NCBI GenBank assembly: GCA_031963045.1 | Contig: JASSUK010000015.1 | Coordinates: forward strand, 62,001 to 126,000 | Source of the DNA: JASSUD01 sp031963045 | Lineage (GTDB): Bacteria > Pseudomonadota > Gammaproteobacteria > Burkholderiales > Burkholderiaceae | Direction: 5' to 3' | DNA: 64,000 nucleotides | In this document: positions 1 through 8,558 of the stretch, piece by piece | Layout: the number at the start of each line of letters is the position of its first letter | Numbering within the stretch: the first letter of the stretch is position 1 | Notes under the pieces: model-generated | What the model was told of the DNA's origin: nothing | The model's input: the letters and a program-made list of their open reading frames with translations, nothing else | Databases searched by the model: none | Made by a program: the position numbers and the translations under genes

Positions 1-531
1 GGCAGGGTACTGCTTCACCCATTCAGCTAAAACATCCAGCACCGCCGGATCGTTCACCAAATTCCGTGTATTAAGTAATGCGGTTTCTTTCACCGCCTGC
101 GCCTGCTGACTCTGTTCCCACAATGCACGCGCTATTTGCGCAATGTCAGAGCCCCCTGGCAAAAGAGTCAATCTTCTTTGCACTTCGACTTTGCGAGTCA
201 CACTGACCGAATCCGTACACTTGGCAAAATATTCCACTGCGCGCGCATAGCGCTCACGCACGGTATACACATCAAAGTTTTCTTGACGGTGCAAAAGTTC
301 GGCTTGTTTCTGATAGACCTGCGCCAGTAGTGGTCGGGTTTCTGCTTCTTTTTCAGCAAGAACTTCATGCTTTAGAGTGGCTTTAGCGGTATGGAGGCTG
401 CTCTGTGCTTGCTCAAATTCTCGATTGTTTTGATGGTTCTCCGCTTGCTGTAATGCGGCTTTACCGCACTCAAGCGCCGTAGCAGGAGACTGTGTTAATT
501 CAGTTAATTGCGCAGAAAAGGGTGCAAGCAT
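1..531 (-). CDS. Partial helical-repeat hypothetical protein (N-terminal 177 residues)
   Basis: The frame is open from an ATG at 531 to the left edge of the window, so the C-terminus is missing. The visible part begins MLAPFSAQLTELTQ and is rich in Ala, Gln, Glu and Lys. Amphipathic helices such as ALQQAENHQNNREFEQAQSS and VYQKQAELLHRQENFD resemble tetratricopeptide-type helix pairs. I see no catalytic motif, signal peptide or membrane segment. It lies in an accessory block next to an F-box/LRR protein, so a large repeat protein interacting with host or phage factors is possible. That is inference from context only. The reading frame itself is well supported by its length and coding character. 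Confidence 0.6.
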   Translation of the reverse strand, partial: MLAPFSAQLTELTQSPATALECGKAALQQAENHQNNREFEQAQSSLHTAKATLKHEVLAEKEAETRPLLAQVYQKQAELLHRQENFDVYTVRERYARAVEYFAKCTDSVSVTRKVEVQRRLTLLPGGSDIAQIARALWEQSQQAQAVKETALLNTRNLVNDPAVLDVLAEWVKQYPA

Positions 532-1090
532 GGGAAGTTATTTTTGTTATGGTTGGAAACAAGACGGGGTATGAGAGGTCTGCGCCATGCAACAACAGAT
601 TGCGAGGCTTATAGAGGTACGCGCCCTTATAGAGACTCATCCGCTATATAGCAGTCGACCTAATGAAGAGCAGACTACGCCATATACAGATAAATCTAAT
701 AATGCATACATGCAATCCTGTAACGCACTGAAATATTTATAAGATTATTCTGGTTTTAAAAGTGGTCACACACCGACAAGTACGGGGCTCCATCTCCTAC
801 CCTCTGCGGAGCATGCTATGGCATACAAAAGAAGCCATCGACAGTAGGGCATTTATTATCTGAGCTGGATGCAGTTTGCTTGTGTCATGGCGTCTGCGTT
901 GACTCTCTCAAAGCGCGCTCCCCCTGAAGTGACCCGCTTTTTACCATTCCTCATTACTAGGAAATCTGCGCCATCTATAAAAATTTGGTCAGCATATTTT
1001 ATCTATGCCTGTACAAACCACCATATTCCAGTTGTAGGTCTGGCAAAAATGTTACAAAAGTAACAAAACCAAAAAATAACGTATAACCCG
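532..1090. other. Intergenic stretch with no recognised feature
   Basis: About 560 bases between two divergent genes. A 64-codon plus-strand frame at 869-1063 has no ribosome binding site and a composition unlike a gene. I see no tRNA, repeat copy or terminator here. Promoters for the minus-strand gene ending at 531 and for the small gene at 1091 may lie in it, but none is convincing by eye. Confidence 0.5.
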
Positions 1091-1435
1091 TTGAGCGAAG
1101 TCGGCCTTTTATCTTTTGGTGGCTATTATTGTAGCTGGGGTATTTTCAGCAGTGATTATCCAGCGGTGGGGGTGGTCTGTACGGCAACCGCGTTGGTTTC
1201 TATTTTTTTGGCGTGTGGTTTAGCTTGTCTGCGGTTGATGTATGTGCGCTATGAACGCGATATTGCCCACGCGCATGCGCATTGGGAAAAATGTAGAAGG
1301 CAGTTGAATACCCTAGAGAAATACTTTGCGTTATTTTGGTGGGGTGAAATGGTGAGAGAGTCTGGTAAAAGACATGCTAAAAACAAGCCAGCAGAGTATG
1401 CGTGTAGGGGTTATAGGGCGCTACGCTTACATTAG
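1091..1435 (+). CDS. Small hypothetical membrane protein
   Basis: A 114-residue frame with a TTG start and no clear Shine-Dalgarno sequence; no ATG lies upstream before the in-frame stop at 1061. The N-terminal half is hydrophobic, with a likely membrane segment around residues 24-49 (VGVVCTATALVSIFLACGLA). A basic, amphipathic C-terminal tail follows (YERDIAHAHAHWEKCRRQL). I do not recognise the family. A good intrinsic terminator about 30 bases after the stop supports a real transcript ending here. It could also be the remnant of a longer membrane protein that lost its N-terminus. Confidence 0.4.
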   Translation: MSEVGLLSFGGYYCSWGIFSSDYPAVGVVCTATALVSIFLACGLACLRLMYVRYERDIAHAHAHWEKCRRQLNTLEKYFALFWWGEMVRESGKRHAKNKPAEYACRGYRALRLH

Positions 1436-1461
1436 AAACAGGCAATCCAAATCACTGCAAC

Positions 1462-1493
1462 AGTCCCGCACGCTCTATAAGCGATGCGGGACT
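1462..1493 (+). terminator. Intrinsic terminator after the small membrane protein gene
   Basis: A perfect 9-bp stem (AGTCCCGCA at 1462-1470 with TGCGGGACT at 1485-1493) can be extended by an inner CGC/GCG pairing and runs into TTTT. It lies 30 bases after the stop codon of the gene at 1091-1435. Confidence 0.75.
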
Positions 1494-1596
1494 TTTAGCA
1501 GTACAGCTACTGAGGCGGAAATACCTTTAAATCGATAGCTATATAAATATATTATGACAAAATATTCAGTCAAAAATAGATGCAAACACTATTATT

Positions 1597-2955
1597 TCAG
1601 GCGTACATTTTTCGCATTTTATCATGCAACTCAATGGATGGTTGATGGTTTCGCAAACTGACAATAATTTCTACTTTTTTACCATTTTTATTTTTAATTT
1701 CACCATTTTTAATTTGATTATTTGTTTCACTGTTACTTTCCAAATTCAGAGATCGTATTTTTGTTTTTGGCAATGCCGCAATTAATACTTCAGAGCCGCC
1801 TTTTTCGAATGTAATTTTATTTACACTCAAATTTAAGTTTCTAATGCCTTTGTTTCTTAACAAATCCACTATGTGTGACATACCTTTATTATCTATATTA
1901 TTTTTTGATAAATTTATACCTTTGATATTATTCGGTAGAATTTTATTGAGATATGGCAAACCTTCATGGTCAATATCATTCTTTGCCAATGATAACAATT
2001 CCAGCGTTTCTGGTAATTTCCCTGCTGGCAGATTTTCTGCAAGCAACCGGAGCCCCTCATTTCCTATGTTAGCCTTATCCAATCTAAGAGAAAAAATGGA
2101 TGTATTTTGAAAATAAGGCGCCAGACGCTGCACGCCATTTACCCCAATTTCACTACCATTAAGCAATAATTTATAGATATTTTTCTGTAGATTTTCCCCT
2201 AATATTTCTATTATTTCCCAATTAAATTTTCTATGAGAAAAACGAAGATTTATTACTGCTGTATCCGGATGCCTTTCAATAATATTAACTACTTTTTCTA
2301 TTATAGTATTGAAATGAACATCATCAATTCCCTCTATGCCTATACATAGGCTTTTAAATTTTCCATGCTGTGCTACTGCATCAAGAAAACTAAAAATAGT
2401 GTCTATATTTGCATATTGATAATTTAAATAATATTCGCCCTGAAAACCTCCATTACCCAAATTAACTTCCAGATGCCTTATATTTTTGAGCGCCATTTTT
2501 AGCATGGCAAACATACTATCCATACCATTTAAATCTTGGTCAGAAGATGATCTGCAAATAACTTCTCGAATTGCCTTGTCGCCCAATTTCTGATGGGATT
2601 TAATATCATAATCCCCACCTTCCCTTAATAATCGATCAAGAATTTCACGAAATGCCCGATTAACAAATTTCAACAAGCATAATTCTTGTATCGTCTTATA
2701 CGGCACCATAGAATCCAATGTGACATGAAGTAATTCTTCCAGCACCTCCAGAGGCAGCCTAGAAATATAGCATTCTCCTGTCTCACCAGTTTGTAAGAGT
2801 GTTCCATCCTGTGGTAGTTGAGGGACATTATTTTTGCTTTGTGGAGGAATATATGCATTATTTTGAGTTAACAACGAATTCATATTAATAGTCATAATTT
2901 GTTTTTTTATGTGGTGAAAAATTATTGGCATACATCGCAATAATATATATGCCAT
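1597..2955 (-). CDS. F-box and leucine-rich-repeat protein, GALA-like candidate effector
   Basis: A protein of up to 452 residues. Residues ~65-110 read ISRLPLEVLEELLHVTL, then LCLLKFVNRAFREILD. This fits the F-box pattern LPxEvLxxI...L..VnrxFRxil, which docks on Skp1 of eukaryotic SCF ubiquitin ligases. From about residue 220 to 430 leucine-rich repeats follow, with units such as LRLDKANIGNEGLRLLAENL, LSLAKNDIDHEGLPYLNKIL and INLSKNNIDNKGMSHIVDLL (ribonuclease-inhibitor-like spacing). F-box plus LRR is the architecture of the GALA type III effectors of Ralstonia, also Burkholderiaceae. The start is uncertain: ATG at 2955, 2895 or 2883, none with a strong ribosome site. The gene is AT-rich compared with core genes. 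A secreted protein that recruits a host ubiquitin ligase is inference from the family. Confidence 0.8.
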   Translation of the reverse strand: MAYILLRCMPIIFHHIKKQIMTINMNSLLTQNNAYIPPQSKNNVPQLPQDGTLLQTGETGECYISRLPLEVLEELLHVTLDSMVPYKTIQELCLLKFVNRAFREILDRLLREGGDYDIKSHQKLGDKAIREVICRSSSDQDLNGMDSMFAMLKMALKNIRHLEVNLGNGGFQGEYYLNYQYANIDTIFSFLDAVAQHGKFKSLCIGIEGIDDVHFNTIIEKVVNIIERHPDTAVINLRFSHRKFNWEIIEILGENLQKNIYKLLLNGSEIGVNGVQRLAPYFQNTSIFSLRLDKANIGNEGLRLLAENLPAGKLPETLELLSLAKNDIDHEGLPYLNKILPNNIKGINLSKNNIDNKGMSHIVDLLRNKGIRNLNLSVNKITFEKGGSEVLIAALPKTKIRSLNLESNSETNNQIKNGEIKNKNGKKVEIIVSLRNHQPSIELHDKMRKMYA

Positions 2956-3302
2956 CTCGCAATAACACTATAAAACCCAATACATACGCTATTTTTTTCG
3001 AGTTATATAAAACCATTTTTAATTCAACTCTATCCTTTTGAAAAGAAGTTTTTTCAAAAGGATACCACCGCATTATAAATGCCATGCATACTCTAGGTAA
3101 CTAAGAATCTTTTACTTCGCAACATAGAATTAATCGCTGGAAGCCGGAATAGTTTGCAATGGTGTTTTACCGTTGCAAGCGCTGTGAGCATAATTTCCCG
3201 TGTTGCGTACTGGGTTGATGTGGAAAGTAGGCTGTTTATGGCGTGCAGGATTTTTTCTCTGGGCGGCTAAAACGGTCATGGTGCTTTTTCCACTGGACCT
3301 TC

Positions 3303-3540
3303 GATACGCCTATCTCTTAGCATGATCTACGCGAACTCACCAAAGTCTCGCTCGACGACTATTTCCACAATCTTCCAATCGATCAAATCGGTGTGTAGCA
3401 CCCGCTCCTCAAACGCTGTTTATCCAAGCGCAAACTCTTTTTTGGCGCACGCCAACATATCGTCGAGAATGTGCGCAAAGGCTATGGCAGCCATTTCGCG
3501 TGGGCCTATGGTGAAACACTAGTCGAGTTTAATAAGCGCC
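3303..3540 (+). pseudogene. Phage capsid-like gene relic
   Basis: The plus-strand frame starting at 3303 encodes recognisable protein sequence interrupted by TAG at 3318-3320 and 3396-3398. Readable pieces are HDLRELTKVSLDDYFHNLPI, HPLLKRCLSKRKLFFGA and VRKGYGSHFAWAYGETLV, followed by EFNKR. These resemble the N-terminal part of a tailed-phage major capsid-type protein (the 'HPLL..L..KK..F.GA' region). About 80 residues remain of what is normally over 300. The identification is by memory of such sequences, so the precise phage protein is uncertain. The damage and the adjoining tail-protein relic make the phage origin fairly safe. Confidence 0.5.
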
Positions 3541-3563
3541 AATCGCCCCCGCCAAAGCGCATT

Positions 3564-3632
3564 ACCGGCATGCAGATGCCGCTGTAGCGGGTACTACTTT
3601 AGAGTCAAGCACAGCGGCATCTGCATGCCGGT
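3564..3632. repeat. 22-bp perfect inverted repeat at a phage-relic junction
   Basis: ACCGGCATGCAGATGCCGCT plus GT (3564-3585) is the exact reverse complement of 3611-3632, with a 25-base spacer. It lies exactly between the capsid-like relic and the tail-protein relic. It may mark a deletion junction or a former phage terminator; there is no T-run after it. Confidence 0.7.
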
Positions 3633-4147
3633 GGACAACTTGCGATCAAAGCAGCGAGCAAGCTCTTTGCGACGCATAACGATGTGGTGCGCTATTGCAC
3701 GACGGGCAATCCAAGAAATGGACCATTGAGAACGATGCCGGATTTTTGCCGACAGGGCTGAATTTCCATGGCGATCGGATAGCAAAGGCTTTGGGGATGT
3801 ATAGCAATAATCTGGTCGTGCTCTCGCATGAAGAAGCCCAGATTTGGCAAGCCGATCCGGATCCTAGTGCGATGCGCTTATTGGATATTGGAAAAAATGT
3901 CGGCACGCATTTCCCATTCACCGTGGCGACCGTGTCAGGGGATTTGTACTTTTTATCGAGTGCGGGATTTAGATCGATTACGACCTTGCGATATACCAAC
4001 AGCTTGGCTGATGTGGATATTGGCAGCCCGATTGATCCATTGGTAAAAAAAGCGTACAAACCCTGCAAATCGAACCGCTTGCACGCTATTACGCTGGGAC
4101 GGGGCAGTATCTGTGTTTCGGCCTGTTTAAATCAGATCGAAAGATAG
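3615..4147 (+). pseudogene. Phage virion structural protein relic
   Basis: Three reading frames each carry a piece of one protein: GGQLAIKAASKLFATHNDVV (to ~3710), then KKWTIENDAGFLPTGLNFHG through DVDIGSPIDPLVK (3718-4050), then EPLARYYAGTGQYLCFGLFK (4065-4140). At least two frameshifts separate them. The middle piece contains YSNNLVVLSHEEAQIWQADP and FTVATVSGDLYFLSSAGFRS, which look like blades of a beta-propeller-like virion protein found in podoviruses. The last piece ends with the GQYxxxFxxF tail typical of such proteins. The longest single open frame is 3695-4147. This is a decayed phage gene, not an intact product. Confidence 0.55.
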
Positions 4148-4155
4148 GATTGTGC

Positions 4156-4569
4156 ATGCAAATATGCTTTTTAGTGGATCCTTCTGAATTGGATACGCAC
4201 TTTACCAGCCTGGCTCTGCTGTTTGAGCGTGTGGTACGTAAAGCTACGCAGGGCGAATTTGATGTCGACGATCTCTATCGCTTGACGCAGCAAGGACATA
4301 TAACCGTGGGAATGATCGAGCAGGAGGGAGAGGTGCAATTGGCAGTGGCTTTTGAGTTCATTGCTTATCCGCGTTGGACCGCTGTCAATATTCTGGCGCT
4401 TGCTGGGCGGGATCTTGCAGAGGCGATAGCAGAGTTTGGAGACATTTTTAAGGCATGGTGTCGGACAGCGGGCGCGCAAAGGATTCAAGCTTCGTGTAGC
4501 CCGGCAATAGCACGCCTTTTACGGCGTTATGGTTTTACCCTCGCCTATCAAAGTATGCACTGCCAATGA
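4156..4569 (+). CDS. Phage-type GNAT-like protein (virion-associated), probably a remnant
   Basis: A 137-residue frame from ATG 4156, with a TTG alternative at 4150. The sequence (FEFIAYPRWTAVNILALAGR and FGDIFKAWCRTAGAQRIQAS, then RLLRRYGFTLAYQSMHCQ) has the layout of the small acetyltransferase-like proteins encoded next to the tail and internal virion genes of podoviruses. They show a beta-strand run, an LAGRD-type motif, a helix, and a final 'GF...Y' strand. The frame is open upstream into the relic of the preceding phage gene. It appears intact but sits among broken phage genes, with no recognisable ribosome site, so it may no longer be expressed. Confidence 0.5.
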   Translation: MQICFLVDPSELDTHFTSLALLFERVVRKATQGEFDVDDLYRLTQQGHITVGMIEQEGEVQLAVAFEFIAYPRWTAVNILALAGRDLAEAIAEFGDIFKAWCRTAGAQRIQASCSPAIARLLRRYGFTLAYQSMHCQ

Positions 4570-4837
4570 ACTCCCCCAACTGCCTTTCTTGCTTGCAATA
4601 AATTTTGCCCATTTAATTATAATAACCCATGATGATGTTTAATCAAGTCAAACCATATTTTCACAATGCCGATCAATGCGGTCAGAATTGATATACAAAA
4701 TAAGAAGAAAGTTTTAACAAAAAAAGCACAAGGCAGCAGCAAAAAAATGGAGGATAAAAACGTGGATACATCGTATTAAAAAATGGCCCTTTTATAATTC
4801 AAAGGGCCATTTTATAAGGTATATTTTAAATAATTAA
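4570..4837. other. AT-rich intergenic region
   Basis: A stretch of 268 bases between convergent genes. Apart from the hairpin at 4780-4813 I see nothing in it. Confidence 0.6.
4780..4813 (-). terminator. Terminator of the coiled-coil membrane protein gene
   Basis: AAATGGCCCTTT (4781-4792) pairs perfectly with AAAGGGCCATTT (4801-4812), loop of 8. A/T runs flank both sides, so it can end transcription from either strand. It lies 25 bases past the stop of the minus-strand gene at 4838. Confidence 0.75.
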
Positions 4838-6376
4838 CTAGGCTATAAGGGCTTGAATAGCAGCTTGCTTCTGTTTCATAGCAGCATTCTCAGCCTCAAG
4901 GTCATTTAGCCTTTTTTGTTGTTCTTCAAATAAAGCTCTAAGCTCCGCATTTTTTTTTGCTCTTCTTGCTTTTTTGAGTTGCCCTTTTTCTTCTACTGTT
5001 AGCACTTCATCAGATTCTGAATCAGAAGAAAGGAGTTCCTCAATATTGTGTCCCTCAAAAATAGTAGGCTCAATCCTTGCTCTAGCTTTAGCTCTATAGA
5101 AGGCAAGTGACCTACTTTCCCCTTCAGAAGAGCTACTCTCCAAAGAACTGCCATAAAAAGTCAGATCTGGGAGGGATCCCGCAGAACCCTGTCTTTGTCT
5201 TTGCTGGTGATCTAGCAGAATTTCCGCTGATTTTTGGCTTTCCTGATAAAACGTAATGGCTGGTCGCGCTGCGGAACCCTGCGCTAAAAGCAGCTGCTGT
5301 TCAGCGGGGAGAAGGTATTTTGGGTCGACGAAATTAATTTGTTGGACGTAGGTAATATGCTGCCGATTGTCATTATGACTAATGGAGGCTGGAGCACTAT
5401 CGATTTTTTGCTCTAAGCCTCGAATCGTTGTTTTTAAGTCTCGGACATTTGCATTGACTTGATTAAGTGCAACACCTGCAGTTTGCATGTCCTTTTTTAT
5501 GTCACTGGTATCTTGTTTAATCTGAAAAATAGAGCTAATCATGTCGTTCAATATGTTCATATAGGAGCCTATTACTTCCCGTCGAAGTATAAGCACGTCA
5601 TTATTTTTGGCATGCCGTTTATCTGAGCTTATAAAGTTAACAAATCTAACTACCGCCATCGCAATAGAAACAACAATGGATACGCAACATATAAAAAATG
5701 GTAGTTGCAGACCAATTCCCACCGCCGTTACAACGCTTGCAATAGTGCAAATCACGGTTTCTGTTCGAGGAATGGAAACGAAATACTCCATTAACGAGGT
5801 AGTATACCGTTCCTCTTCTTGCTCTACGGCGGATAATTTTTGGTCTAGGGCCTGCACCTGTTGAATCAAACCCATTGGTGCACGTTCAGTACCCGTTTGC
5901 TGCATTTCTTTTGAAATGGGTAGCTCTTCTTGGTTCTCTTCAGGCGCACTATCGAGCAACGCATAAATCCTCTGCTGCTCTGCATAAATAGCTTGTAATT
6001 CTTCCTGAATGCGAGGGTATTCGTGCTCTTGCTCTTCGGGCGCTAACGCATTAAAACTGGTATGTAATTCATTAGCTCTTTCAGAAAGTGATTCTAGCGT
6101 CTCAGAAAGTTGAAGCCCATAATTTATTAGAGACCCCATCTCAAGTAAGAAAGAATCCTTTTTGTCTTTCTCTGCATCAGAAAGCCATCTATTCTTATAC
6201 CATCGCGCGAGACACGCAACGGAATCCGTTGAAGTCCGATTATGAAGCAATTTGCTTAACGAAGCAGGCTTATCCGTAAGTATTTTTTGCTTCTGGACAG
6301 CACTCTTCGAGCCTTCACAACGGCTTCTAAAAAGCGGACCTGCATCAAGAATAGTAGGACTAAGAGATATAAGCAT
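4838..6376 (-). CDS. Hypothetical coiled-coil protein with a central hydrophobic hairpin
   Basis: A 512-residue protein. The ATG at 6376 is preferred because AAGGTGAG lies five bases upstream; the frame extends back to a TTG at 6430. Residues ~85-200 are helical and rich in Glu and Gln. Residues ~207-250 form two membrane-spanning helices (TVICTIASVVTAVGIGLQL and FFICCVSIVVSIAMAVV). A Ser-rich, acidic linker follows. The last ~55 residues form a basic-to-acidic coiled coil (KKARRAKKNAELRALFEEQQ). I do not recognise the family. The layout, helical arms around one hydrophobic hairpin, recalls pore-forming translocator or inclusion-membrane proteins; this is analogy only. It follows the gene at 6535-7296 on the same strand, 158 bases apart. 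Confidence 0.65.
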   Translation of the reverse strand: MLISLSPTILDAGPLFRSRCEGSKSAVQKQKILTDKPASLSKLLHNRTSTDSVACLARWYKNRWLSDAEKDKKDSFLLEMGSLINYGLQLSETLESLSERANELHTSFNALAPEEQEHEYPRIQEELQAIYAEQQRIYALLDSAPEENQEELPISKEMQQTGTERAPMGLIQQVQALDQKLSAVEQEEERYTTSLMEYFVSIPRTETVICTIASVVTAVGIGLQLPFFICCVSIVVSIAMAVVRFVNFISSDKRHAKNNDVLILRREVIGSYMNILNDMISSIFQIKQDTSDIKKDMQTAGVALNQVNANVRDLKTTIRGLEQKIDSAPASISHNDNRQHITYVQQINFVDPKYLLPAEQQLLLAQGSAARPAITFYQESQKSAEILLDHQQRQRQGSAGSLPDLTFYGSSLESSSSEGESRSLAFYRAKARARIEPTIFEGHNIEELLSSDSESDEVLTVEEKGQLKKARRAKKNAELRALFEEQQKRLNDLEAENAAMKQKQAAIQALIA

Positions 6377-6534
6377 GAAGCTCACCTTTGCATCTAGACA
6401 TCTAGATATTAGATTTATCCAATCTTGCAAGGATGATCTTATTTAAGTAAAAAATATAGGAGGACAGACCTGATATTGCAGTCCTATTCTAGATAGGACC
6501 CGCATGATGCTCTGATTAGTATTTTTCTTTGTTT

Positions 6535-7296
6535 CTAGCTAACTTTTTGCTTGGTTTCTAGCAGTCTTGCCAATTCTTTTTGAATCTGTTCTTTAATTGC
6601 CTCCTTGCTGGAGGGTGCTGTATATATTTCTTGCATCCAAAACATTTTGAGCTGTTCTGCCAGCTCTTCCCATTGTTCCTTGCCCGTCTTTATGGGTTGA
6701 TTGGCCTGCTGGGTAGTACATTTGTACAGCATATGTATAAGTTGTAGGAGTGCCAAAGCTTGAGAAAGGAGTGAGCAAAAGAGACCGCACAGCCGCATAG
6801 TGATGGATAAATAGATGCCTGATTTCGGGTCTGCCCTTTGCGCATCGAATTTTTTGAAGAGGTGCTTGATATCTGCCATTGCCTGATTTAATCGAACCAG
6901 TGCACTTTGTACCGTATGCATATCATCCGCAGACAGGCAGGATGAATATATGCTGAGAACATCAATCCAAGGTACTTCTCTGGACAGGTTGGTAACACTA
7001 TATGCAGCGAGATGCTGGCCAATGACGGATGGAGCGGGTAGCAAGTCTGCACAAGCTTGCCAATATTGAGCAAGCAACGGTGCAAGCTCGCATTTCTGAT
7101 CGTTAGACAATTGTTTATAACCCTGCCAGGCATTGCCCTCCAGACCGTCTCTAACATTTTGCCATTGACTAAGCAGCTCAATAATCGGGATAGGGCCCGC
7201 CTGTTCTTTGCATACTGTAGGATTAGTAAAAGAAGGCTTTGCGTTCGACGTGGCAGCACCACGGCTCAGTGGAGAACGCAGTATAGAGAAGTTCAT
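6535..7296 (-). CDS. Hypothetical protein
   Basis: A 253-residue protein. The ATG at 7296 is preceded by AGAGGG with good spacing. It is mostly helical, with a hydrophobic stretch near residues 168-192 (RLCGLFCSLLSQALALLQLI). The N-terminus is Ser/Asn/Thr-rich (MNFSILRSPLSRGAATSNAK), which is common in type III secreted proteins but not diagnostic. I know no family for it. It is upstream of, and co-oriented with, the coiled-coil membrane protein gene, so the two may be transcribed together. Confidence 0.6.
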   Translation of the reverse strand: MNFSILRSPLSRGAATSNAKPSFTNPTVCKEQAGPIPIIELLSQWQNVRDGLEGNAWQGYKQLSNDQKCELAPLLAQYWQACADLLPAPSVIGQHLAAYSVTNLSREVPWIDVLSIYSSCLSADDMHTVQSALVRLNQAMADIKHLFKKFDAQRADPKSGIYLSITMRLCGLFCSLLSQALALLQLIHMLYKCTTQQANQPIKTGKEQWEELAEQLKMFWMQEIYTAPSSKEAIKEQIQKELARLLETKQKVS

Positions 7297-7710
7297 CGTG
7301 CCCTCTTAGCTGGAAAAAAGCGGGGGTGCAATGAAGAGAAATATAGAGGGGGAGAATAGAAAATCAGAGTAGGGTAACGCATGGCCGATGTCCTTCCTGA
7401 GCAGTAATTTCTCCCCCACCCTTTTGTTAAATTTTACAAAAAAGGGTGGCAGATCCGAAGTCTATTTATCCGCAAAACCCTGCTGGGCAAAATAAGAGTG
7501 CCCTGATAAACCCATTCCGGCAATCTGCTTGAAATCTAAAGACCAGTTGCGTAGCGGGCACGCACGACCATCTGGAACTTTTTGAAACAGCATAAGGTCT
7601 AATTTAAAAAATGATGTACGCCCAAGAATTAAATTGAAATTGCTATAAGATATTTAATATGTTGCTCTAGCGTGTCGTCTTTATGCGCAAACTCTTTAAA
7701 AGGAGTAAAT
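7297..7710. other. Intergenic region between divergent hypothetical genes
   Basis: About 410 bases between divergent starts. A weak inverted repeat (CACCCTTTTGT near 7419 with ACAAAAAAGGGTG near 7436) is present without a T-run. Promoters for both flanking genes should lie here; an AT-rich stretch around 7635-7660 could serve the plus-strand gene. Nothing else is recognised. Confidence 0.5.
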
Positions 7711-8514
7711 ATGCTGAAGTCACCTTCTCCTAGCCAATATTCTTCGGTTGCTCATTCTGATCAAAATGGTTGCAGCTCTAGTTCTGCAGAGCAAGCTACA
7801 AATAGCTTGCTACATAGAGGGAATAACCTAAATCAGCTTGCAAAACATACTATCGCACTCCGCACAGCGACTGAGAATTATAAAAATGTCGCGGAAACTG
7901 CGATACACAGTCATACAGGCAGATCTGTTTCTAGCGCTCCCTTAGCTTACCCTGCTGAAATGCATAAACAATCTATAGATATAGATAAAGGGCAGGAGCT
8001 TCAACAGAAAATTGATACTGCTAAAAGGGCGAATCTAGAGCCTATTCGAAAAGGGAGGGAAGAGCTGGAGAAGCATGTGCAGGGGATAACTTTTAAATCA
8101 CCGCCAAAAAATAGATTTTTAAAGCGCTTTTTCAGGGGCCGACGCCCGGCGAAATCTTTTTTTTCGCTTGCACAACACACTACTGCACTCAACACATCCT
8201 CGACTGAGGAATATAACAATGTCGCAGAAACTGCGATACACAGCCATACAGGCAGATCTGTTTCTAGCGCTTCCTTAGCTTACCCCGCTGAAGTACATAG
8301 ACAATCTATAGATAAACGACGGGAAGAAACACGTACAGAAGAGCAGGAGCTTCAACAGAAAATTGATATTGAGGAAAAGGCGACGCAAAAATTTTTTCAA
8401 GAAAGTACAGAAAAGCTGATAAAGCTGGAGAAGGATGCGAAAGAAATATTTTTTAAATCACCACCAAAAAATGGATTTTTAAAGCACTTTTTCAGGGGCC
8501 GGCGCCCGGTGTGA
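7711..8514 (+). CDS. Hypothetical protein built from two ~110-residue repeats
   Basis: A 267-residue protein. The ATG at 7711 has AGGAG seven bases upstream, so the longer GTG frame from 7672 is not used. After a Ser-rich leader (residues 1-42) come two homologous units, residues ~43-152 and ~153-267. Each has the order LAxHTxAL, NVAETAIHSHTGRSVSSA, LAYPAExHxQSID, a helical Glu/Lys-rich stretch starting QELQQKID, and a strongly basic end (FKSPPKNxFLKxFFRGRRP). The basic end could be a nucleic-acid or membrane contact or a nuclear localisation signal; none of these is shown. No known family is recognised. The accessory context and Ser-rich start fit a secreted protein, but that is inference. 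Confidence 0.65.
   Translation: MLKSPSPSQYSSVAHSDQNGCSSSSAEQATNSLLHRGNNLNQLAKHTIALRTATENYKNVAETAIHSHTGRSVSSAPLAYPAEMHKQSIDIDKGQELQQKIDTAKRANLEPIRKGREELEKHVQGITFKSPPKNRFLKRFFRGRRPAKSFFSLAQHTTALNTSSTEEYNNVAETAIHSHTGRSVSSASLAYPAEVHRQSIDKRREETRTEEQELQQKIDIEEKATQKFFQESTEKLIKLEKDAKEIFFKSPPKNGFLKHFFRGRRPV
7837..8514 (+). repeat. Tandem intragenic duplication
   Basis: Two tandem units, 7837-8166 and 8167-8514, share long nearly identical blocks. Both contain the blocks beginning GTCGCGGAAACTGCGATACA or its one-base variant, and both end in a block encoding the FFRGRRP motif. The DNA similarity is highest at the unit ends and lowest in the helical middle. Confidence 0.75.
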
Positions 8515-8558
8515 TCTTTGGCATATGCCAAAAGCATGGAGAAGAGAATTTATAACTC

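Noticed and set aside
869..1063. 64-codon plus-strand frame
   Set aside because: No ribosome site, no recognisable character, lies in non-coding sequence.
2885..3085. 66-codon minus-strand frame upstream of the F-box/LRR gene
   Set aside because: Overlaps the longer gene in another frame and shows no protein-like conservation.
7417..7448. CACCCTTTTGT/ACAAAAAAGGGTG inverted repeat as a terminator
   Set aside because: No T-run on either strand and both flanking genes point away from it.
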